A stretch of DNA of 17,138 nucleotides from Betaproteobacteria bacterium (lineage in GTDB: Bacteria; Pseudomonadota; Gammaproteobacteria; Burkholderiales; Burkholderiaceae_C). Where the stretch lies: assembly GCA_025354965.1 (NCBI GenBank), contig JANXLW010000454.1:1-17138 (forward strand), written 5' to 3'. The position numbers and the translations under genes are program-made. This document shows positions 7,855 through 15,020 of the stretch, piece after piece. Numbering within the stretch: the stretch's first letter is position 1; every line of letters starts with the position of its first letter. The notes under the pieces are model-generated. The model saw only the letters and a program-made list of their open reading frames with translations. It was not told the origin of the DNA and did no database searches.

Positions 7855-7885
7855 AAAAAAAGAAAAGCGGCTCCGCAGAGCCGCT
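7855..7885 (-). terminator. Terminator-like hairpin with T-tract between aorB and aorC
   Basis: Read on the minus strand, AGCGGCTC (7885-7878), the loop TGCG (7877-7874) and GAGCCGCT (7873-7866) form a perfect 8-bp GC-rich stem with a 4-base loop. The run TTTTCTTTTTTT follows at once; its first T is also the last stem base (7866-7855). It begins 21 bases after the aorB stop, and the aorC ribosome binding site GGAG (7854-7851) directly follows the T-tract. The shape is that of an intrinsic terminator, but it sits inside an operon, so it probably acts as a partial terminator, a processing or stabilising structure that sets AorB and AorC levels. Confidence 0.75.
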
Positions 7886-7906
7886 GGTTCCAGGCTTGCT
7901 ATTGCT

Positions 7907-9754
7907 TTACAACCCCAGACGCGCCCGGGTGGCGGCAGTAGGACGACCTTCGCTGTCCCAACCACGAGCCGCGTAATACTTGGGCATCATCTTGGCCAGT
8001 TCGTTCACCTTGCCCTTGGCCGGGCCCGACTTGCAGGCTTCTTTCAGCAGGCGCGGTGGCAGGCTGTCGTCCTTGGCGGTAAAGCCGGCGCGGTTGTTGA
8101 ATTCGCGCTCCATGTTCCAAATGCGCTCACCAATCTTGGCCAGTTCTTCGATGCTGTACTGCTCGCCGCAAGCGCCCTGCATTTGCGGCGCCAGATCCTG
8201 CAGCCCCCAGGCAAAGGTGGTGAAAATGCAAAGACCCGAAGAGTCGAATGCAGCGGTAGCATCCTGAAAGGCCTTCACCAGATCGGCCTTGCCCTCATGC
8301 TCCAGCGGATCGGTTTTGACCGGAATGCCAAGCACTTCGGACGCAATGGTGTAGCCACGCAGATGGCAACCACCCCGGTTGGAGGTGGCGTAAGCCAAGC
8401 CGATGCCCTGGATGGCGCGACCGTCGTAGGCTGGGAACTCCTGGCCCTTGGACGACATCGACAACTCGGGGTGGCCGTACTTGGCGGTCAGGCGCTTGGA
8501 GCCCTGCCCTATTTCCTTGCCAAAGCCGCGTCCATTGATGGTTTCTTCCGCCAGGAACGCCAGCGCCTGAGCCGAGCCAAATGACGCATCGATGCCGATT
8601 TGCTCCTTGGTCAGAACACCCATGCCGTAAAGCTCCATCACCGCGCCCACAGTGGTACCAAAGCTGATCGGGTCTATACCTTCTTCGTTGCACAGCAAGT
8701 TGGCGTACTGCAGTGCTTCCAGATCATTCACCCCATTGGCGGCGCCCAGCGCCCAAGCGGCTTCATACTCCAGACCACCGTTGGCGCCCCGGTATTGCGG
8801 CTTGTTGACGATGGTGAAGTGCCCCTCATCCATCTTGCTGATGCGCCCACAGGCGATGGTGCAACCAAAGCAGGCCTGATTGGTGACCAGGTGCTTCTTG
8901 CCATCGGTCTTGCGCGGTGTCGCCATGGCCTCGGCACCGATGTCTTTGGCACCCTCAAACTGGTTGTCGCGGTGGTTGCGGGTTGGCAAGGCACCGACTT
9001 CATTGATCACGCTCATCAGCACCTGGGTGCCCATGGCCGGCAAGCCGGTTCCGGTAACACCGTTCTCGGCCAGCACTTTTTTGCCGGCCTTGACCGCCGC
9101 CATGAAGGCCTTCGGGTCACGAATATTGCCTACGCCTTTGGTGCCTCGCACTGCAATTGCCTTCAGGTTCTTGCTGCCCATGACGGCGCCAACGCCAGAG
9201 CGACCCGCCGCCCGGTGCAAATCATTCACCACAGAGGCAAACAACACCTGATTTTCACCCGCCTTGCCGATGCTGGAGACGCGTGTGAGTGGGTCCTGCA
9301 GGCTCTTCTTGAGCATCTCCTCGGTCTGCCAGACACTCTTGCCCCACAGGTGCGCCGCATCACGCAATTCCACAACGTCGTCATTTACATAAAGGTACAC
9401 CGGCTTGGGCGACTTGCCCTCAAAAATGACCATGTCCCAACCGGCCATCTTGAACTCGGCACCCCAGTAGCCACCGGAATTGGAACAGGCAATGGCGCCA
9501 GTCAACGGCCCCTTGGTGATCACCGTGTAGCGGCCACCGGTCGAGGCCATGGTGCCGGTCAACGGGCCGGTCGCCCAGATAATCTTGTTGGCCGGCGACA
9601 GCGGGTCAACTTTGGCGTCAACCTCTTCCACCAAATATTTGGAGCCCAGGCCACGCGAACCAAGGTAAGCGCGCGCCCAATCCATATTGAGCGGCTCGGA
9701 TTTGACGCTGCCTGCGGTCAAATTTACGCGAAGAATTTTTCCTGCCCATGACAT
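7907..9754 (-). CDS. aorB: AorB: tungstopterin-containing large subunit of aldehyde oxidoreductase
   Basis: The 615-residue protein matches the size of AOR-family subunits (605 in Pyrococcus furiosus AOR). It oxidises aldehydes to carboxylic acids at a tungsten bis-pterin centre and can run in reverse. The start MSWAGKILRVNLT and the glycine-rich segments TGPLTGTMASTGGR (62-75) and SNSGGYWGAEFK (91-102) are characteristic. The [4Fe-4S] ligands are C295, C298 and C302 in CFGCTIAC, plus C509 in DSSGLCIF. Likely active-site residues are the Glu of GLEYE (329 or 331) and His464 in NRGGCHLRGY, by analogy to Glu313 and His448 of the Pyrococcus enzyme. It starts 11 bases after aorA. Assignment to tungsten rather than molybdenum rests on family knowledge and the nearby tup genes. 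Confidence 0.95.
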   Translation of the reverse strand: MSWAGKILRVNLTAGSVKSEPLNMDWARAYLGSRGLGSKYLVEEVDAKVDPLSPANKIIWATGPLTGTMASTGGRYTVITKGPLTGAIACSNSGGYWGAEFKMAGWDMVIFEGKSPKPVYLYVNDDVVELRDAAHLWGKSVWQTEEMLKKSLQDPLTRVSSIGKAGENQVLFASVVNDLHRAAGRSGVGAVMGSKNLKAIAVRGTKGVGNIRDPKAFMAAVKAGKKVLAENGVTGTGLPAMGTQVLMSVINEVGALPTRNHRDNQFEGAKDIGAEAMATPRKTDGKKHLVTNQACFGCTIACGRISKMDEGHFTIVNKPQYRGANGGLEYEAAWALGAANGVNDLEALQYANLLCNEEGIDPISFGTTVGAVMELYGMGVLTKEQIGIDASFGSAQALAFLAEETINGRGFGKEIGQGSKRLTAKYGHPELSMSSKGQEFPAYDGRAIQGIGLAYATSNRGGCHLRGYTIASEVLGIPVKTDPLEHEGKADLVKAFQDATAAFDSSGLCIFTTFAWGLQDLAPQMQGACGEQYSIEELAKIGERIWNMEREFNNRAGFTAKDDSLPPRLLKEACKSGPAKGKVNELAKMMPKYYAARGWDSEGRPTAATRARLGL

Positions 9755-9765
9755 GATGATGCTCC

Positions 9766-10242
9766 TTAAACAGCCGAAGGCTGGTTACCCAATTTGTCGG
9801 CCCACTGTGCCATCTTGCCCAGGCCGGTCCAGTTGGCGTCGATGAAAGTGATGGCGCCAGTGGGGCAAGCATCGGCACAGGCCGGCTCGCCACCGCACAA
9901 GTCGCACTTTTGCACCTTGCCGGTCTCTTGAACGTAATTGATGGTGCCAAATGGGCAGGCAATGGTGCAGACCTTGCAGCCAACACAGGTCGTTTCGTTA
10001 ACCACTTTGGCGCCCGTTGCCTTGTCCACGCTAATGGCCTCGACCGGGCACGCATGCAGGCACCAAGCCTCATCGCACTGGGTGCAGGTGTAGGGCACTT
10101 TTTTGCCGGTATGGTGGAAGTCAAAAACCTTGATGCGGGATTTGGCAGTGGCGAAGGTGCCGTAGTTCTCGAAAGAACAGGCCATTTCGCACTGCAGACA
10201 ACCGGTGCACTTGTCTGCGTTGATGTGCAACACCTTTTGCAT
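9766..10242 (-). CDS. aorA: AorA: four-cluster ferredoxin-like Fe-S subunit of aldehyde oxidoreductase
   Basis: The 158-residue protein contains sixteen cysteines in four groups: C12/15/18/22, C53/56/61/65, C86/89/92/96 and C113/116/122/126. This is enough for four [4Fe-4S] clusters, arranged as in the electron-transfer subunits of DMSO reductase-type and AOR enzymes (HycB/DmsB-like). It would carry electrons between AorB and the flavin subunit AorC. There is no signal peptide, so the enzyme is cytoplasmic. The start at 10242 has AGGAGA 6 bases upstream. It is the first gene of the minus-strand operon and diverges from modA. For the Aromatoleum relative, filaments of repeated AorAB units capped by AorC have been described; whether this one assembles likewise is unknown. 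Confidence 0.94.
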   Translation of the reverse strand: MQKVLHINADKCTGCLQCEMACSFENYGTFATAKSRIKVFDFHHTGKKVPYTCTQCDEAWCLHACPVEAISVDKATGAKVVNETTCVGCKVCTIACPFGTINYVQETGKVQKCDLCGGEPACADACPTGAITFIDANWTGLGKMAQWADKLGNQPSAV

Positions 10243-10284
10243 GTGTCTCTCCTGTGGGTAGCGGCATGCAAGATATGCAATGCC

Positions 10285-10312
10285 TTGCCTATGAAATGAA
10301 ATACATAGCGAT
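10285..10312. promoter_or_regulatory. ModE-box-like dyad upstream of aorA
   Basis: The right arm TACATAGCGAT (10302-10312) differs little from the half site I recall for E. coli ModE (TATATA followed by ACGAT or GCGAT). The left arm TTGCCTATGAA (10285-10295) complements it at 7 of 11 positions, including CTATG opposite CATAG. The arms are separated by 6 bases, the spacing of the known ModE operator. It lies 43 bases upstream of the aorA ATG, where a bound repressor could block transcription. A regulator with a ModE-type helix-turn-helix is encoded at 15896-17026. The match is partial and was judged by eye. Confidence 0.45.
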
Positions 10313-10334
10313 TGTTAGGCGCCTGAAGGGCGAG

Positions 10335-10359
10335 TTGACTAGGGGAAAACCCTAATCAA
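10335..10359. repeat. Inverted repeat in the aorA-modA intergenic region, possible operator
   Basis: The arms TTGACTAGGG (10335-10344) and CCCTAATCAA (10350-10359) are complementary at 9 of 10 positions around a 5-base centre GAAAA. The minus-strand TAGGGT that would be the weak -10 of an aor promoter falls inside it. It resembles an operator for a dimeric regulator. It is not an FNR/ANR box, because TTGA and TCAA are too far apart. Confidence 0.5.
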
Positions 10360-10394
10360 GTGTGGAAATGCTGTCAAGTTCTTAAATTGCGACA

Positions 10395-11342
10395 ATGTCC
10401 TCCATCGTCAAATGTGAACGAGAATGGCCAGCTTCGCAAAAATGCGCAAAACATGTGACACACGAGTACACCGCCGCCACAGTCAACGCCCTATCGCAAT
10501 TGACAAAAATAGCACAAGCGCACAACCCGACGTTGCGCCTTTACTGGTCGAGCAACTGCCTGGATCATGGAGGGCAAAGCGCGGCAAGCTGGAAGTCAAG
10601 GATCGCGCTGGTCGGTTTGAGTAGTCTGGCGCTGTGGGGCAGCGCCAAGGCTGACGAGTTACGCGTTGCCGTAGCCGCCAACTTTGCCGTACCCTTGAAG
10701 GCGCTCGCCGTCGAATTTGAAAAGGATACCGGCCACAAGTTGGTGATTTCCGCCGGAGCAACCGGTAAGTTGTATGCCCAAATCAAAGGCGGTGCGCCAT
10801 TTGATGTGTTTCTGGCGGCCGACGACGAAACCCCTGCCCGGCTGGAAAAAGAGGGCGATGCCGTAGCGGGCTCACGCATCACTTACGCCATCGGCAAACT
10901 GGTGCTGTGGTCGGCCAAGGCTGACCTGGTGGACGGGCAAGGTGGGGTTCTTGCCACAGGCAATTTCAAACACGTCGCGATAGCCGCACCCAAACTGGCA
11001 CCCTACGGCGCAGCCGCGGTACAGGTGCTGACCCAACTCGGCCTGCTGACGGCCCTGACGCCCCGCTTGGTGCAGGGCGAAAGCATTGGTCAAACCTACA
11101 GTTTCGTCGCCACCGGCAACGCCGAGCTGGGCTTTGTCGCCTTGTCGCAGGTATTTGAAAACGGTGCCATCCGCGAGGGCTCGGGCTGGGTCGTACCCGC
11201 CCATCTGCACACGCCGCTGCAACAGGACGCAGTGCTGTTGGTGCGTGCCCGTAACAACCCCGCCGCCAAGGCGCTGCTGGCCTCTTTGAGAACGAACAAA
11301 AGCAGGACAGTGATACGCTCCTTCGGCTATGAAACCGAATAA
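10395..11342 (+). CDS. modA: ModA: periplasmic molybdate-binding protein (start uncertain)
   Basis: The protein captures molybdate (and usually tungstate) in the periplasm for the ModBC transporter. Recognisable sequence starts near residue 67 of this frame with a signal peptide, KSRIALVGLSSLALWGSAKA, followed by the mature start DELRVAVAANFAVPLKAL. Further family segments are SAGATGKLYAQIKGGAPFDVF, FLAADDETP, and GNAELGFVALSQV. The coordinates given use the only in-frame ATG, at 10395, which has no ribosome binding site and adds about 66 residues without recognisable homology. In-frame alternatives are TTG at 10533 and CTG at 10560. A GGAGG at 10569-10573 has no standard in-frame start downstream. 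The gene is followed by modB after 12 bases. Confidence 0.85.
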   Translation: MSSIVKCEREWPASQKCAKHVTHEYTAATVNALSQLTKIAQAHNPTLRLYWSSNCLDHGGQSAASWKSRIALVGLSSLALWGSAKADELRVAVAANFAVPLKALAVEFEKDTGHKLVISAGATGKLYAQIKGGAPFDVFLAADDETPARLEKEGDAVAGSRITYAIGKLVLWSAKADLVDGQGGVLATGNFKHVAIAAPKLAPYGAAAVQVLTQLGLLTALTPRLVQGESIGQTYSFVATGNAELGFVALSQVFENGAIREGSGWVVPAHLHTPLQQDAVLLVRARNNPAAKALLASLRTNKSRTVIRSFGYETE

Positions 11343-11354
11343 GGCGTTGCCGTA

Positions 11355-12041
11355 ATGCCCGATGTTTACTGGAGCGCAGTGGTGCTCACCCTCAAGCTCG
11401 CGAGCATCACCACAGGCTTGCTGTTGCTGCTGGGCACGCCGCTGGCCTGGTGGCTGGCAAGCACGCGCTCCTGGCTCAAGCCAGCGATGGGCGCACTGGT
11501 GGCCTTGCCGCTCGTTTTGCCACCGACTGTGATCGGGTTTTACTTGCTGGTGGCCATGGGGCCGCAGGGGCCCGTTGGGCAATTCACCCAAGCGCTCGGA
11601 CTGGGCTTGCTGCCTTTTACTTTTACCGGGCTGGTGGTGGGCTCGGTGTTTTATTCGCTGCCCTTTGTCGTGCAACCGCTGCAAAACGCTTTCGAGGCCA
11701 TCGGTGAACGCCCGCTGGAAGCCGCCGCCACCCTGCGTGCTTCACCACTTGACACTTTTTTCAGCGTTGTCTTGCCCCTGGCACGGCCTGGCTATCTCAG
11801 CGCGACGGTCATGGGTTTTGCCCACACAGTCGGTGAATTTGGTGTGGTGTTGATGATTGGTGGCAATATCCCCAACACCACCCGCGTCCTGTCGGTACAA
11901 ATTTACGACCACGTGGAAGCACTCGAATATACCCAGGCGCACTGGCTGGCAGCCGGCATGGTGTTGTTCTCATTTGCCGCGCTGCTGGCGCTCTACACCT
12001 TCAGCCGCACCGGGCGCCAAACATGGGGCTTTGGCCAATGA
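11355..12041 (+). CDS. modB: ModB: molybdate ABC transporter permease
   Basis: The 228-residue inner-membrane protein has about five or six hydrophobic segments and is the permease of the molybdate importer. Typical ModB stretches are LPLVLPPTVIGFYLLVAMG (51-69), with the conserved PPTV, and the cytoplasmic coupling loop EAAATLRASPLDTFFSVVLP (122-141), which docks on the ATPase ModC. AHTVGEFGVVLMIGGNIP follows, also a family hallmark. AAGG lies upstream of the ATG. The stop overlaps the start of modC as ATGA, so the two are translationally coupled. Order and overlap define a modABC operon running away from the aor operon. Confidence 0.94.
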   Translation: MPDVYWSAVVLTLKLASITTGLLLLLGTPLAWWLASTRSWLKPAMGALVALPLVLPPTVIGFYLLVAMGPQGPVGQFTQALGLGLLPFTFTGLVVGSVFYSLPFVVQPLQNAFEAIGERPLEAAATLRASPLDTFFSVVLPLARPGYLSATVMGFAHTVGEFGVVLMIGGNIPNTTRVLSVQIYDHVEALEYTQAHWLAAGMVLFSFAALLALYTFSRTGRQTWGFGQ

Positions 12042-13132
12042 GCGGGCCGTCAAACCTGCGGGTGCGCGCACGATTCAAACTCACCTACCCTGGTTTTGAA
12101 CTTGCTGTCGACCTCGACCTGCCTGGCCGTGGTGTCACAGCCTTGTTCGGCCCTTCAGGGTCCGGCAAGACCAGCTGCCTGCGCGTCGTGGCAGGTCTGG
12201 AGCACAGTGCAACGGGTCTTGTCTCTGTGAACGGTGCAGTCTGGCAGGACGACGCCCGGGGCCTGCTTGTGCCGGTGCACCAGCGCGCGCTGGGTTATGT
12301 GTTTCAGGATGCAAATCTGTTTGCGCACCTGAGCGTGGCACAAAACCTGGCCTTTGGGTTGACACGTGTCGCACCGGTTCAGCGCCGCGTGTCGCTCGAT
12401 CAAGCTGTTACCCTGCTGGGCATTGGTCACTTGCTGGAGCGCCAGTCCCGCACTTTGTCCGGCGGTGAGCGCCAGCGCGTGGCCATCGCCCGCGCACTGG
12501 CCACCAGCCCGCGCATTTTGTTGCTGGACGAACCGCTGGCGGCGCTGGACGTCCGGCGCAAGACGGAGATCCTGCCCTACCTGGAAAAACTCCACAGCGA
12601 GCTCGACATACCGGTGCTGTATGTGAGCCACGCATTGGACGAAGTGGCGCGACTGGCTGATCATCTGGTGTTGCTGGAAGCGGGGCAAGTATTGGCCGCG
12701 GGCCCCACAACCGAGATGCTGACGCGTCTGGACCTACCACTGGCGCACGGCGACACTGCGGGTGCCGTGCTGACGGCAACCGTTCTGAGCCACGACCCCG
12801 ACGATCATCTGACCAGTGCCCAATTTAGCGGTGGCCTGCTGAGCGTGCCGATGCAAACCGCCGATATCGGCCAAACCTTGCGCATCCGGGTGCACGCGCG
12901 TGATGTGAGCCTGACGCTGGAGAAGCACAGCGGCACCAGCATCCTCAATATCCTCCACGCCACCGTCATCGCTTTGTCGCCAGACAGCCCCGGTCAGGTG
13001 ATGGTGGTACTGGATGTGGCGGGCTGCCCCCTGCTGGCCCGCGTCACCGCCAGGTCGGCCCGCGCATTGGGACTGACACCTGGCTTGGCACTGTTTGCGC
13101 AAGTCAAGGGGGTGGCGATATTGGGACCTTAA
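12038..13132 (+). CDS. modC: ModC: molybdate ABC transporter ATP-binding protein
   Basis: The 364-residue ATPase drives molybdate import. It has Walker A GPSGSGKT (38-45), a Q-loop in YVFQDANLF (87-95), the signature LSGGERQR (140-147), Walker B RILLLDEP (159-166) and the H-loop in YVSHALDE. After the ATPase domain comes a C-terminal TOBE (molybdate-binding, Mop-like) domain of about 70 residues, NILHATVIALSP to the end, which in ModC proteins can sense intracellular oxyanion. I use the ATG at 12038, which overlaps the modB stop; an ATG at 12023 in the same frame would add five residues. The 3' end overlaps the convergent DUF1330 gene by 4 bases. Confidence 0.94.
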   Translation: MSGPSNLRVRARFKLTYPGFELAVDLDLPGRGVTALFGPSGSGKTSCLRVVAGLEHSATGLVSVNGAVWQDDARGLLVPVHQRALGYVFQDANLFAHLSVAQNLAFGLTRVAPVQRRVSLDQAVTLLGIGHLLERQSRTLSGGERQRVAIARALATSPRILLLDEPLAALDVRRKTEILPYLEKLHSELDIPVLYVSHALDEVARLADHLVLLEAGQVLAAGPTTEMLTRLDLPLAHGDTAGAVLTATVLSHDPDDHLTSAQFSGGLLSVPMQTADIGQTLRIRVHARDVSLTLEKHSGTSILNILHATVIALSPDSPGQVMVVLDVAGCPLLARVTARSARALGLTPGLALFAQVKGVAILGP

Positions 13133-13419
13133 ACGCCTTGCAGAATAAACACCGTTCTGTCGGCCGACAGTTTGCTGATTTTCAAAATCTCCTGATACTC
13201 ATCTGCTCGATAAAATTTTTCGGCCTGCTCAGCGGACGGAAATTTAACCAGCACCATGCGGGTCGGTGACCAAAGATCATGCTCCATGACGGATAGCTTG
13301 CCGCCGCGGGCCAGATATTCACCACCATATTTTTCAATCATCGGCTTGGCCTTCAGTTTGTACTGTTCGTACAATTCCGGATTGGTCAAAGAGGTATCAA
13401 CTACCAGATACGCGGTCAT
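13129..13419 (-). CDS. DUF1330 family protein
   Basis: The 96-residue protein is a small dimeric alpha-beta barrel type domain (DUF1330). It starts MTAYLVVDTSLTNPELYEQYK, contains KYGGEYLARGGK (30-41), LWSPTRMVLVKFPS, and AEKFYRADEYQEI, the usual pattern of this family. Its biochemical role is unknown. The ATG at 13419 has AGGAGA upstream. It lies 57 bases downstream of tupA on the same strand, so it may be the last gene of the tup operon; I see no terminator in the gap. Its stop overlaps the modC stop region. Nothing in the sequence suggests metal binding. Confidence 0.88.
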   Translation of the reverse strand: MTAYLVVDTSLTNPELYEQYKLKAKPMIEKYGGEYLARGGKLSVMEHDLWSPTRMVLVKFPSAEQAEKFYRADEYQEILKISKLSADRTVFILQGV

Positions 13420-13476
13420 TTCTTCTCCTGCATTAAATCGTGAAACTCCTTGCTCTGATCATCCCCGATTTCAGCC

Positions 13477-14304
13477 TTACTTGCTGGCGTTGGGAAAGAA
13501 CACTTGCTCGCCACCGATTTTGTAAGCGGCAATAACGGCTTGCCCCGCTGCCGACACCACCCAATCGACAAATTTCTGGCCGTCGACCGCCTTCACATGC
13601 GAATGCCTGGCGGGGTTAACCAGCATCACGCCGTACTGGTTGAACAGGCGTATATCTCCCTCCACCAGCACCGCCAAGTCGCCCCGATTCCTGAAATTGA
13701 GCCAGGTGCCGCGATCAGCCAGCACATAGGCGCCAGCGCTGGACGCGATATTGAGTGCCGGGCCCATGCCACAACCACATTCCTTGTAGCCAGTACCTTT
13801 GGAGTCCTGCATATCGGCCAATTTCCAGAAGCGCAACTCGGCCGCATGGGTGCCACTCTTGTCGCCACGCGAAATGAACGAGGTGTTCGATGCCGAAATC
13901 TTGCGGAGAGCTTCCACAATATCACGTCCTTTTGTTTTTGCCGGATCCAACACGGGTCCGATCAACACAAAGTCGTTGTACATCACTGGGTAACGCTTGA
14001 CAGCAAAACCCTCCGCCACGATTTTTTCTTCGGCCGCCTGATCATGCACAAACAGCACGTCGGCGTCACCCCGACGCCCCATGTCCAGTGCCTGACCGGT
14101 GCCCACCGCCACCACTTTCGCGTCCAGGCCACTGGCTTTTTTAAATTCCGGCAACAGGTGCGAAAACAAACCCGACTGCTCGGTCGAAGTGGTGGACGCC
14201 ACCACAATGGATTGCGCCTGCGCTCCCATAGAGGTTACGACTACTGTCACTGCCAGCACAGACTGCACAAAGCCCAATGGCCTAAAGGATAAAAATAATT
14301 TCAT
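13477..14304 (-). CDS. tupA: TupA: periplasmic tungstate-binding protein
   Basis: The 275-residue protein has an N-terminal signal peptide (MKLFLSFRPLGFVQSVLAVT, likely cut after AQA at residue 30) and binds tungstate selectively in the periplasm. The two motifs that mark TupA and set it apart from ModA and WtpA are visible: STTST (37-41) and SRGDKSGTH (145-153). GYKECGCGMGPALNIAS and GAYVLADRGTW, also usual in the family, follow. Its start overlaps the tupC stop as ATGA. Unlike the common tupA-B-C order, the binding protein is encoded last. High-affinity tungstate uptake fits with a tungsten aldehyde oxidoreductase encoded about 3 kb away. Confidence 0.95.
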   Translation of the reverse strand: MKLFLSFRPLGFVQSVLAVTVVVTSMGAQAQSIVVASTTSTEQSGLFSHLLPEFKKASGLDAKVVAVGTGQALDMGRRGDADVLFVHDQAAEEKIVAEGFAVKRYPVMYNDFVLIGPVLDPAKTKGRDIVEALRKISASNTSFISRGDKSGTHAAELRFWKLADMQDSKGTGYKECGCGMGPALNIASSAGAYVLADRGTWLNFRNRGDLAVLVEGDIRLFNQYGVMLVNPARHSHVKAVDGQKFVDWVVSAAGQAVIAAYKIGGEQVFFPNASK

Positions 14305-15020
14305 ACAAGCTCTCCTTTGACAAACAAATGGGCCTCTGGGTATTGCAGTTGCAAAAGCTGCCCACCAAAAAATTCACCTACTGGCAAATCGGCCAGCACA
14401 CGACCATGCTCCAGATAAATCACGCGACTGGCCAGGCGCTTGACCTGGCCCAGGTTGTGGCTGGCAAAAATGAGGGTCATCGCGCAAGGCGAGCTGGCAA
14501 ACTCGTCAATCAACGCTTCAACTTCCCGTTTAGCATGCGGGTCCAGGCTGGCAGTGGGTTCGTCCAGCAGCAATACCTGCGGCGCCAAAGCCCAGACCCG
14601 TGCCAGCGCCACACGCTGTTGCTGTCCGCCTGAAAGCTTGCGGGCATTGCGCTGCGCCAAGCCGGCCAGTCCGACCCGCTCCAGTGCTGTCAGAGCCAGG
14701 GTCCTGGCCTCGCTCCAGCGTTTGCCGCGCAGCCAAAGCCCCAATGCGATATTGCCAAGCGCCGACAGGCGCAACATATGAGGCCGTTGAAACAGCATCG
14801 CCTGATGCGCCTCTGGCGCGCGCTCAACCTGGCCCGCAGTGGGCAAAGCCAATCCATGCAACAGGCGCAGCAAGGTGCTCTTGCCGCAACCGTTGGCCCC
14901 GACCAGCGCCACCCGCTCACCGGATGCAATCGTCAAAGTCACGTCCGACAAGGCGCGCACAGCGCTCGCCGGCTGGCCAAAATGCACGCTTGCCACCGAC
15001 AGGTGAAACACCGGTCTCAT
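14301..15020 (-). CDS. tupC: TupC: tungstate ABC transporter ATP-binding protein
   Basis: The 239-residue ATPase powers tungstate import with TupB. It has Walker A GANGCGKST (41-49), a Q-loop in MLFQRPHML (75-83), the signature LSGGQQQR (129-136), Walker B VLLLDEPTASLD (149-160) and the H-loop in IFASHNLGQ. It has only the ATPase domain; no TOBE domain follows, in contrast to ModC in this window. It starts inside the tupB stop codon (ATGA) and ends in the tupA start codon (ATGA), so the three genes form one tightly coupled unit. Assignment to tungstate comes from tupA and tupB beside it. Confidence 0.92.
   Translation of the reverse strand: MRPVFHLSVASVHFGQPASAVRALSDVTLTIASGERVALVGANGCGKSTLLRLLHGLALPTAGQVERAPEAHQAMLFQRPHMLRLSALGNIALGLWLRGKRWSEARTLALTALERVGLAGLAQRNARKLSGGQQQRVALARVWALAPQVLLLDEPTASLDPHAKREVEALIDEFASSPCAMTLIFASHNLGQVKRLASRVIYLEHGRVLADLPVGEFFGGQLLQLQYPEAHLFVKGELV

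Larger units (their letters stand above)
10243..10394. promoter_or_regulatory. Divergent control region between aorA and modA
   Basis: This 152-base stretch separates the aor operon from the mod operon and must hold promoter signals for at least the former. It contains the ribosome binding site of aorA (AGGAGA, minus strand), a ModE-like dyad (10285-10312) and a 25-base inverted repeat (10335-10359). On the minus strand a perfect -35 hexamer TTGACA (10377-10372) is followed after 17 bases by TAGGGT, a poor -10. On the plus strand TTGACT (10335-10340) has no good -10 partner. No tRNA, small RNA or riboswitch could be recognised by eye. If modA begins well downstream of 10395, the non-coding stretch is longer, up to about 10560. 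Confidence 0.6.

Noticed and set aside
8600..9751. 383-codon plus-strand open frame opposite aorB
   Set aside because: Antisense shadow of a well-supported gene; its translation shows no domain and no ribosome binding site.
10335..10359. FNR/ANR-type binding site for anaerobic control of aor
   Set aside because: FNR boxes need TTGAT and ATCAA separated by 4 bases; here the half sites are 15 bases apart.
10424..10624. Separate small gene overlapping the modA leader (66 codons)
   Set aside because: No recognisable protein and no ribosome binding site at its first ATG; its internal ATG at 10567 gives only a 17-residue peptide.
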